Shown here in pieces: positions 16,843-23,342 of a stretch of 25,679 nt of DNA. The stretch's first letter is position 1. Every line of letters starts with the position of its first letter. Made by a program: the position numbers and the translations under genes. The DNA lies in contig JBMFVX010000033.1 of assembly GCA_049965775.1 (NCBI GenBank), positions 1 to 25,679 on the forward strand. Direction: 5' to 3'. This DNA is from JABEVB01 sp049965775. GTDB lineage: Bacteria; Planctomycetota; Phycisphaerae; WQYP01. The notes under the pieces were generated by a model that was not told the DNA's origin, did no database searches, and saw only the letters and a program-made list of their open reading frames with translations.

Positions 16843-17219
16843 AGCTCATTTAGGCTAGCATGAGTGGGCGACGCGGCCAAGCGGTATTGTTAAGAATTGA
16901 TGTGTGCAGCGCTTGCGGGTGTGAACCCTTGGCCTGGCTGCTTGGGAGATGTTGTTGGCAAGATTAAGGGTGCTCGCTGTAGGTTAACCCGCGCGACGGG
17001 CGTGAGGGTCTATGTGGGGCTTGAGCAAGGTTGTGGTGGTCTGTGAGATTGGGGTTACGTGGCCGACTTATCCATCCATCCTCTGCTGCGCTGCGGTTTT
17101 GCTGTTGTGCCGGTATTATGGCGGCGGTGATTCGCTGGTTGGGCTGCGGCAATGGCTGCGTTCGGCTTTGGCCGCGGGTAGGATTTTTTATTTTAGCGTA
17201 GCGAAGGTGGATTGATCGC
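16843..17219. other. 377-bp divergent intergenic region between ppk1 and the YebC gene
   Basis: This should contain the promoters of both flanking genes. A TATTAT hexamer at 17114-17119 on the plus strand is a possible -10, but its -35 is poor. On the minus strand TTGGCC followed after 17 bp by TAGCCT is a weak ppk1 candidate. No RNA gene, repeat or coding frame is supported. Confidence 0.5.
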
Positions 17220-17942
17220 ATGGCGGGACATTCGCATTGGAAGTCTATCAAGCATAAAAAGGCCGTCGTGGATGCGCGGCGCGGCAAGATGTGGAGTAAA
17301 CTGGCACGCCTTATCATCATTGCGGCCAAACGCGGCGGAAACCCGGACGATAACCTTGCTCTGCGCTACGCCATTGAAAAAGCCCGGGCGGCCAACATGC
17401 CCAACGACACCATAGACAAGGCCATCAAAAAAGGCACGGGCGAACTGGGCGCTGCCAATTATGAATCGGTGCTTTACGAGGGCTATGCTTCAGGCGGAGT
17501 GGCTATTTTGGTGGACGCTCTGACGGACAACCGCAACCGAACCGCACCGGAAATTCGTACGCTTTTTGACCGCAGCGGCGGGACAGTCGGTGCGGCCAAC
17601 TCGGTCGGGTGGATGTTTTCAACGCAGGGCATTATCGCTATTGAACGCGGCAAAATAGATGAAGATAAACTCCTGGAACTTGCTCTTGACGCCGGCGCTG
17701 CGGATGTGCAATCTTCAGAAGAGGGTTTTGCGGTTATTACCGGCATGAGCGATTTTGAAAAGGTGCGCAAAGCGCTGCTGGCGGCGAATATTCCCCTAGC
17801 CTCGGCCGAAATTACGATGGTGCCCAGCCAAACCATCAGCATAAGCGGCGAGCATGCGCAGAAGGTGCAATCGTTGATTGACGCGCTTGAAGATCATGAT
17901 GACGTGCAGAACGTTTACACCAACGCCCAAATCGAAGGCTAA
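17220..17942 (+). CDS. yebC: YebC/PmpR-family protein (TACO1 family)
   Basis: A 240-residue cytoplasmic protein of the YebC/TACO1 family. Members were long annotated as DNA-binding transcriptional regulators, and some are reported to aid translation of difficult stretches such as polyproline. The N-terminus MAGHSHWKSIKHKKAVVDAR is the family signature (usually MAGHSKW), followed by RRGKMWSKLAR, IEKARAANMPNDTIDKAIKKG, YEGYASGGVAI and TDNRNRTAPEIR. Full length with no gaps. A GGTGG lies about 11 bases before the ATG. It is a single gene 136 bp ahead of the PepSY-like lipoprotein gene; no strong terminator is visible between them, but the two are probably functionally unrelated. Confidence 0.95.
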   Translation: MAGHSHWKSIKHKKAVVDARRGKMWSKLARLIIIAAKRGGNPDDNLALRYAIEKARAANMPNDTIDKAIKKGTGELGAANYESVLYEGYASGGVAILVDALTDNRNRTAPEIRTLFDRSGGTVGAANSVGWMFSTQGIIAIERGKIDEDKLLELALDAGAADVQSSEEGFAVITGMSDFEKVRKALLAANIPLASAEITMVPSQTISISGEHAQKVQSLIDALEDHDDVQNVYTNAQIEG

Positions 17943-17977
17943 GGCTTCTATCGCGCCTCGCCCGCCGCCTCTTTTGG

Positions 17978-17997
17978 TTTCATATTCCTTTCATATT
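17978..17997 (+). promoter_or_regulatory. Tandem direct repeat, candidate response-regulator operator
   Basis: TTTCATATT occurs twice, at 17978-17986 and 17989-17997, an 11-bp repeat period with CC between the copies. It lies about 82 bases before the lipoprotein ATG, at a plausible promoter position. Tandem repeats with a period of about one helical turn are the typical binding mode of OmpR-family regulators, and one such regulator is encoded two genes downstream. The assignment is inference. Confidence 0.45.
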
Positions 17998-18078
17998 GCG
18001 TCGGTAGCATTGGCTTCGTTTGCATGGCTGCAGTGTTTGCCGCCGGCAAATAGGCGTCGCATGTGAAAGGATCAAATC

Positions 18079-18498
18079 ATGCGTTACACACATTGGACGG
18101 TATTTGGAATTGGGCTGGCTGCATTGTCGTGCGGCATGTTGCCCGGGTGCTCAACGGCGCAAGGGGCGCAGCAGGAGAGCGACCAGCCCGATAAGCCGTT
18201 GACTATGGCGCAACTGCCTCCCGCCGTTGAGCAGACGGTTTTACGCGAATCGGCCGGCGGTACGATCGGCGACATTGCGCTTGAAAATGAAAACGGCATT
18301 CGCGACTATGAGGTTGATGTTACGCTGGCTGGCAAGCCCTATGAGCTGAAGGTTGCGCAGGATGGCACGCTGCTTAAGAAGTGTCTGGATAACGACAACG
18401 AGCATGATGGAGACAAGGCTCGTGCTGATCATGATGGCGACCAGGATGACCATGATGGGGATCATGGTGAGCACGATTCCGGCGGTGAAAACGATTAA
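18079..18498 (+). CDS. PepSY-like lipoprotein with Asp/His-rich C-terminal tail
   Basis: A 139-residue predicted lipoprotein: signal sequence followed by LPGCS with Cys24 as lipidation site (the Pro in the lipobox is unusual). Residues about 40-103 resemble the PepSY-like periplasmic fold: a helix (AVEQTVLRESAGG) followed by strands (IRDYEVDVTLAGKPYELKV, QDGTLLK). Residues 104-139 are almost entirely Asp, His, Gly, Glu and Asn, with HDGD three times and His at 109, 118, 125, 129 and 132; such a tail could bind divalent metal. AAAGGA sits 9 bases ahead of the ATG. It precedes a two-component system and a tripartite pump on the same strand, and small PepSY proteins are often co-regulated with such systems. 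Metal binding and any sensor or chaperone role are inference. Confidence 0.8.
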   Translation: MRYTHWTVFGIGLAALSCGMLPGCSTAQGAQQESDQPDKPLTMAQLPPAVEQTVLRESAGGTIGDIALENENGIRDYEVDVTLAGKPYELKVAQDGTLLKKCLDNDNEHDGDKARADHDGDQDDHDGDHGEHDSGGEND

Positions 18499-18545
18499 CG
18501 CGTTCAATCGCGTATGACTGAATCGTGAACTTTTAATGGGGTGAT

Positions 18546-18575
18546 GCCTGCTGCCGCAACTCAGCGGCGGCGGGC
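18546..18575 (+). promoter_or_regulatory. Strong 12-bp RNA hairpin directly before the response-regulator start
   Basis: Bases 18546-18557 pair fully with 18564-18575 (ten Watson-Crick and two G-U pairs) around the loop AACTCA. The 3' arm contains the only purine-rich ribosome-binding candidate and ends five bases before the ATG at 18581. Only TGTTT follows, so it is a poor intrinsic terminator; masking of translation start or partial attenuation is more likely. Confidence 0.6.
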
Positions 18576-18580
18576 TGTTT

Positions 18581-19255
18581 ATGCGAATACTGGTAATAGA
18601 AGATTACAAGCCCCTGCGCGAGAGCGTCGTTCAGGCATTGCGAGAAAGCGAATACACGGTGGAAGCCGCATCCGATGGTCGCACGGGGCTGTGGCATGCG
18701 CAGGACGACAGCTTCGATGTAATCGTTCTTGATCTGATGTTGCCGGGGCTTGATGGGCTTGAAGTATTGCGGCACCTTCGCAAGGCGGGCATCAAGGCGT
18801 GCGTACTCATTTTGACCGCCCGCGACACAACAGATGACCGCGTTCGCGGGCTGGATGCCGGCGCCGATGATTACCTTACCAAACCCTTTGCTCTTGCGGA
18901 GCTGTTAGCGCAGGTACGGGCGCTGGTGCGGCGGCGTTACGAAACGTTGGCTTTGACCCTGACCATTGGCGCCCTCACGGTAGATACCCGTGCTAAAACA
19001 GCGCGCTGCGGCCAACGCACGCTGGACCTTAGCGCACGCGAATATGCGATTCTTGAGTATTTGGCGCTGCGGCAAGGGCAGGTGGCAACGCGCGAAGAAA
19101 TATGGAATCATCTGTACGATCCCAATGCCGTTATGGAAAGCAACGTCGTGGATGTGTTTATCGGTCTGCTGCGCAAAAAGCTTGACCGCCATGGTTTGGC
19201 GGCCTTGATCCAAACCCGTCGCGGCCAGGGCTATCTGCTGGAGAAACCTGATTGA
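18581..19255 (+). CDS. OmpR/PhoB-family two-component response regulator
   Basis: A 224-residue DNA-binding response regulator. The receiver domain occupies about 1-115: acidic pocket Glu7-Asp8 in VIEDYKPLR, phospho-acceptor Asp51 in VIVLDLMLPGLDG, the conserved Thr in LILTARD, and the Lys in YLTKPF. The C-terminal winged helix (about 125-222) shows LDLSAREYAILEYLALRQGQVATREEIW and VVDVFIGLLRKKLD, then TRRGQGYLLE. It is 82 bp after the lipoprotein gene and overlaps the kinase gene by 4 bases, so regulator and kinase are made together. The likely target is its own operon, from the tandem repeat at 17978-17997. Family resemblance is to the CusR/QseB/PmrA type; the signal is unknown. Confidence 0.95.
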   Translation: MRILVIEDYKPLRESVVQALRESEYTVEAASDGRTGLWHAQDDSFDVIVLDLMLPGLDGLEVLRHLRKAGIKACVLILTARDTTDDRVRGLDAGADDYLTKPFALAELLAQVRALVRRRYETLALTLTIGALTVDTRAKTARCGQRTLDLSAREYAILEYLALRQGQVATREEIWNHLYDPNAVMESNVVDVFIGLLRKKLDRHGLAALIQTRRGQGYLLEKPD

Positions 19256-20703
19256 GCCATTCCTTAAGCAGACGTCTGATTGTCACAAGTGCTGCCGCCA
19301 GCGGGGCGGTGATACTGCTGATGGGTGTTGGGCTGTACATCGCGGTGGCACACATTTTGCGGGTGCAGTTTGATCATGTGCTGCTGGCGCGGGCCACAGC
19401 CATTGCTGCCGGGGTTGATTGGGACAACAGCAACGGGCATCTGAAGGTGCGGGTGGAGTCCGATGCGCCGCTGCCGCAGCGTCATCAGCCCGATCACGAG
19501 CAAAGCTGGGCGTTTATTTGGACCTCCGACGGGCGGCTGATGTACCGAAGTACACATCGGTTTGTGCCTCAAAAGCCGCAGGTCCAAACATACCCGGCGT
19601 TTGCCACCGAGATGTTGCCGCACCATCAACGTGTACGTGAGGTACTTGTGTCATTGCAAATGGATGATTCAGATGGCGCTGACGGGGGAAGCCATCATGC
19701 TGCCGGAGGGGCTACTCGTAATGCCGGCGCGCAGGCTGTGCTGGCCGTGGTGCAGCCGCTGGATTCGCTTGACGACACTCTTCAAGCCCTGCTGATGGCG
19801 GTTGCGGTATCGGGTGGGCTGGCCACTGTGGTGCTGGCGCTAGTGCTGGCAATGATAGCCCGCAGCAGTCTACGGCCGCTGCGCGACCTCGAGCTTGATA
19901 TCGCCCGCGCGGGCGCGCCAAATCTTGACCATCGTGTTGCGCTGCCCCATGCCCCTAGGGAGCTTGAACCGGTGGTGAATCGCCTTAATGACTTGCTGGC
20001 TCGGTTGCAAAGCGCCTTTGAACGCGAGCGAGCCCTCACTGCGGATATTGCCCACGAACTGCGCACCCCGCTGGCGGGCATTTGCACCGCGCTGGAACTT
20101 AGCCTCACGCGGCAGCGCGATGAAGCGTCTTATCGCCAATCCATGGAGCGCTCGCTGGATATTGCCCATCGTATGCAGACCATGATGGCCAATCTGCTGA
20201 TGCTGACGCGTGCCGAGGCCGGGCAGATGCGGTTGGCAGGTGAGAGTTTTGACATTGGCCGCTGCGCTGGCGAGGTGCTCAATGAGCACCGGGCTGCTCT
20301 TGGAGAAAAAAACGTCGGAATGACGATAGCGATAGAACCGCAGTGCGTCGTAAATACCGATCGTACTGCGGCCGAGTTGGTGTTGCGAAATGTTGCCGAC
20401 AACGCGGCAAACTATGTGAATGCTGGCGGAATCATTGAACTTTCGGTGCAGAGAAGCGGTAAGAGTGTATTAGTAAGGCTTGCCAACAGCGGCAGTCAGG
20501 TGTCGGCGGCCGATACGTCACATGTATTTGAACGATTTTGGCGCAGCGATGCTGCCCGTACGGGCGATGGATCGCATTGTGGCTTGGGGCTGGCGTTGGT
20601 GCAGCGATTGATGGCGTTGCTGGGCGGCAGCGTGCAGGTTCGCTCGGAGCAGGGCGGGCGCTTTGAGATTGAATTGATTTTTAACGATTTAGGAGCTGTG
20701 TAG
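19252..20703 (+). CDS. Membrane sensor histidine kinase
   Basis: A 483-residue kinase with two transmembrane helices (about 13-36 and 178-202) flanking a periplasmic sensor of about 140 residues. A HAMP linker (about 203-255) follows. The HisKA domain carries the phospho-accepting His268 in ADIAHELRTPLAG. The ATPase domain has the N-box NVADNAANY (Asn380/Asn384) and the G-box HCGLGLALVQRL. The start is TTG at 19252, overlapping the regulator stop as TTGA. It is supported by GGAG at 19240-19243, eight bases upstream, and by the short polar lead into the first membrane helix. The sensor loop contains an Asp/His-rich patch (DDSDGADGGSHH, about 138-149), which echoes the lipoprotein tail and may bear on metal sensing. 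Its partner is the upstream regulator. Confidence 0.94.
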   Translation: MSHSLSRRLIVTSAAASGAVILLMGVGLYIAVAHILRVQFDHVLLARATAIAAGVDWDNSNGHLKVRVESDAPLPQRHQPDHEQSWAFIWTSDGRLMYRSTHRFVPQKPQVQTYPAFATEMLPHHQRVREVLVSLQMDDSDGADGGSHHAAGGATRNAGAQAVLAVVQPLDSLDDTLQALLMAVAVSGGLATVVLALVLAMIARSSLRPLRDLELDIARAGAPNLDHRVALPHAPRELEPVVNRLNDLLARLQSAFERERALTADIAHELRTPLAGICTALELSLTRQRDEASYRQSMERSLDIAHRMQTMMANLLMLTRAEAGQMRLAGESFDIGRCAGEVLNEHRAALGEKNVGMTIAIEPQCVVNTDRTAAELVLRNVADNAANYVNAGGIIELSVQRSGKSVLVRLANSGSQVSAADTSHVFERFWRSDAARTGDGSHCGLGLALVQRLMALLGGSVQVRSEQGGRFEIELIFNDLGAV

Positions 20704-20707
20704 TACC

Positions 20708-22231
20708 TTGCAACGGGTTGTTCATTCACAATGGAGTGTGCAGGTCAGGCCATCTGCAGGGTGGGGCGGCTATCGTTCGAAGATACGCCGGGCGGGCCTG
20801 CTGGCTGGTGCGGTGTGTCTTGCTGTGGCTGCGGGCTGCAGCAGCTATCACGCCAGACCGTTGTTGCCGGCCGCAGTGAACCGTCAACTCCAGCACAAGT
20901 CACAAGAATTTTTGACTATAAGCAGCAGCCGGTTTCATGGAAATGCACCGGCAACCCAGAGGCTCTCTCCGCGTCGAGGGCTTTCGCCTGCGGAGGCTGC
21001 GACTATTGCTGTTCTGCTGAATCCGTCGCTGCAGGCACTGCGCGATCAGCATGGTGTGGCGGCGGCACAGCTTATGCAGGCAGGTTTGCTGCCAAACCCC
21101 CAGCTTGGTGCTACGGGCGATTTTGTTACCGGCGGCTACCGTACTGGCACATTTAACGCGTATGGTTTGAGTCTCTCGTGGGATTTGACCAGCCTTATAG
21201 ATCGCAACGCCCGCATTGCCGCCGCCCGTTATCACCAGGGTCAGGTAGACCTGCAGGTGGCGTGGCAGGAATGGCAGGCAGCCGAAGCGGCGCGGCTTGC
21301 GGTGTACAATCTTGCCGCAGTGCAAAGTGAAATTGCCCAGGCGAATAAAATCCGCACCCAACTGCACAGAAATTATCAGGCAATGCGGCAGGCTTATGGC
21401 CGGCGGCTGATTACCATTGTTGACCTTGCTGCCGCCCGCTCTGCCCTGCAACAGGCCGATTCCGTTTGCCTGCAACTGCGTCAGACGCGCCGGCAGGAAA
21501 GCAATGCGCTTACCACGGCGCTGGGCATTTCGGCCGGAACGCCGATTGCCCTGCGATCCGATATACGTTTACCTTCCAAGCTGAACCTGCCGTCGGCAGC
21601 GACATTTATGCATGGCTTGCAGCAGCGCCGGTTAGACCTTGTGGCACTGCGTATGGGCTATAAAAGCCAGGATGCTTTGCTGCGGGCGGCGGTGTTGCGG
21701 CAATTTCCAAATATCTCGATCGGCTTTCAGCAGGCGAGCGACACCACAAACGTGCATACCGATGGCCTCGGGGTAACACTCTCGCTGCCGATATTTGATC
21801 ATAACCAGGCGAAAATAGCCGAGGCTCGCCAAACGCGCCGTCAGCTTTACGACGATTACATGGCCCGCGTATTTTCCGCCAAGTCGCAGGCCGCACTGCT
21901 TCTGGCTAATATTCGCAGTCTGGAGCAGCGCATAGCCGCTGAAGAAGCCGCGTCTGGCGGCTTAAGCGAACTGGTGGCAACCTACCGCAAGGCGCTGGGC
22001 TTTGGCAACGCCGACATCATCAACTACTACACGCTGGTGGGGCGGCTGTATTCGCGCCGCATTGCCGTCATTAAACTCAAGGACCAACTTATACAAAACG
22101 ACATCGCGCTGCAATTGGCCACCGGTCTGTATGTGCCGGTGGCGGGCGCCGCGCCGCATACGTCGCGGCTGCGCGTGGGGAGGGCTTTACGCTCGGTGGG
22201 TCGTTTGAAGCAAGGAGGCTCGCATGAATAG
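20708..22231 (+). CDS. TolC-like outer-membrane efflux lipoprotein (OEP family)
   Basis: A 507-residue outer-membrane channel component of a tripartite exporter. A signal sequence ends in AVAAGCSSY, with Cys44 as probable lipidation site, as in OprM/NodT/CzcC-type proteins. Two OEP repeats with long helices follow: LSPAEAATIAVLLNPSLQAL, then LQAAGLLPNPQL-like text (QAGLLPNPQLGATGDF) and, in the second half, FPNISIGFQQASDT and LSLPIFDHNQAKIAEARQTR. The start was taken as TTG at 20708, four bases after the kinase stop, with AGGAG at 20691-20695. That spacing is long and the n-region (about 30 residues) is long too, so a later alternative start such as GTG 20738 is possible. The 3' end overlaps the adaptor gene by 8 bases. 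It should work with the two following products. Confidence 0.92.
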   Translation: MQRVVHSQWSVQVRPSAGWGGYRSKIRRAGLLAGAVCLAVAAGCSSYHARPLLPAAVNRQLQHKSQEFLTISSSRFHGNAPATQRLSPRRGLSPAEAATIAVLLNPSLQALRDQHGVAAAQLMQAGLLPNPQLGATGDFVTGGYRTGTFNAYGLSLSWDLTSLIDRNARIAAARYHQGQVDLQVAWQEWQAAEAARLAVYNLAAVQSEIAQANKIRTQLHRNYQAMRQAYGRRLITIVDLAAARSALQQADSVCLQLRQTRRQESNALTTALGISAGTPIALRSDIRLPSKLNLPSAATFMHGLQQRRLDLVALRMGYKSQDALLRAAVLRQFPNISIGFQQASDTTNVHTDGLGVTLSLPIFDHNQAKIAEARQTRRQLYDDYMARVFSAKSQAALLLANIRSLEQRIAAEEAASGGLSELVATYRKALGFGNADIINYYTLVGRLYSRRIAVIKLKDQLIQNDIALQLATGLYVPVAGAAPHTSRLRVGRALRSVGRLKQGGSHE

Positions 22232-23342
22232 TACTGCGGGAAAAGCGTCCTCAGTTGTTGTGCCGGTGTTGCTGGCATTGATGGCCGGCGCCATTGGCGG
22301 ATATCTATTTGGACATTCTATTGGTGGAGCCGCGCGTCACGGCACAGGTATCGCACTGAAGCGACATAAACATCCGCTGCCTGTGGTGGTACCTGTTGCC
22401 ACGACCATGCTGCGAGAAGGAGTTATAGCGCAGCGGATTAATGCCTATGGTGTGGTGATCGCCAAGCCCAGCGCCATTCGCAATATTTCAGTTGCGTTTG
22501 AGTCGCAGGTGTCGCAGATATTGGTGGCCGCCGGCCAGCGAGTGCATGTGCACGAGCCGCTGCTGCAGTTAACCGCCAGCCCCGATGCTTTGCTGCAACT
22601 GCAACAGGCGCAGAGTGCTGCTTCGGCATTGGCCAAAGACCTGCAGCAGGTGCAGGAGCAATATCAGTTGCGACTGGCCACGCAGGGGCAACTGCTTTTA
22701 GCGCAGCAGCAATATGCGCAGGCCACGCTTAAGCTTTCAGCGCTTGTTAGCCGCGGCATCGGAAGGGTTATTACGATCAAGGCGGATCACAATGGCATTG
22801 TGGCGCTTACACCGGCGCAGGTCGGCCAGATTGTTCCGCCCGGCGCGCCGCTGGTGGAAATCGTTTCATCGCGCGACATCTTGGTGCGGCTTGGCGTGGA
22901 GCCGGAAGACTCCATGCAGTTGCACCAGGGCCAGGCGGTGCAGCTATTTCAGGTTAGCCGACGCAGCGGCTCCCCGCTCAATGGCCGCATTGCTCTTATT
23001 ACGCAAAGCGTAGACCCGGGTACACGGCTGGTAAATGTTTTTGTGACGCCAACCTCTGGTTCAGCACTCTTGCTGGGCCAATACATCCGCGGCGTGATAA
23101 CACTGGCCTCGCAGCGGGGCTTGCTGGTGCCCCGGCAGGCGGTGCTTCCGCAGCATGGGCAAAGCATACTCTTTACCGTTAAAAACGGCCTGGCCGTGCG
23201 GCATGTAGTGCATGTAGGTCTGCACAACAGCTCCGAGTATGAAGTGGCGGGCGCGGGTTTGGCGGCGGGCGAGCCGGTGGTAATGGTTGGCAACAGCGAA
23301 CTTGCCAATGGCACAAAGGTATCGGTGGGAGCCGCTCGATGA
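22224..23342 (+). CDS. RND periplasmic adaptor (membrane-fusion protein)
   Basis: A 372-residue adaptor linking the inner-membrane pump to the outer-membrane channel. An N-terminal membrane anchor (about 11-30) is followed by a barrel-sandwich hybrid half (GVVIAKPSAIRNISVAFESQ, then ILVAAGQRVHVHEPLLQL). A short Gln-rich helical hairpin follows (about 120-175), and then the second lipoyl half, which includes ADHNGIVALTPAQVGQIVPPG. The beta-barrel contains DILVRLGVEPEDSMQLHQGQ, and the membrane-proximal domain ends the protein. AAGGAGG lies 5 bases before the ATG, the best ribosome site in the operon. The gene overlaps the channel gene by 8 bp and the pump gene by 4 (ATGA). No His-rich N-terminal metal-binding extension like those of some CzcB/CusB proteins is seen, only HKH near residue 48. 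Confidence 0.93.
   Translation: MNSTAGKASSVVVPVLLALMAGAIGGYLFGHSIGGAARHGTGIALKRHKHPLPVVVPVATTMLREGVIAQRINAYGVVIAKPSAIRNISVAFESQVSQILVAAGQRVHVHEPLLQLTASPDALLQLQQAQSAASALAKDLQQVQEQYQLRLATQGQLLLAQQQYAQATLKLSALVSRGIGRVITIKADHNGIVALTPAQVGQIVPPGAPLVEIVSSRDILVRLGVEPEDSMQLHQGQAVQLFQVSRRSGSPLNGRIALITQSVDPGTRLVNVFVTPTSGSALLLGQYIRGVITLASQRGLLVPRQAVLPQHGQSILFTVKNGLAVRHVVHVGLHNSSEYEVAGAGLAAGEPVVMVGNSELANGTKVSVGAAR

Noticed and set aside
16873..16945. tRNA-like strings (GCGGCCAAGCGG, GGGTGTGAACCC)
   Set aside because: The T-arm has only a 4-bp stem with a 4-base loop, no anticodon arm or acceptor stem can be built, and spacing does not fit.
18492..18513. Terminator after the PepSY-like lipoprotein gene (ACGCG/CGCGT stem)
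   Set aside because: The stem is only 5 bp and no T-run follows, so it is not supported as an intrinsic terminator.
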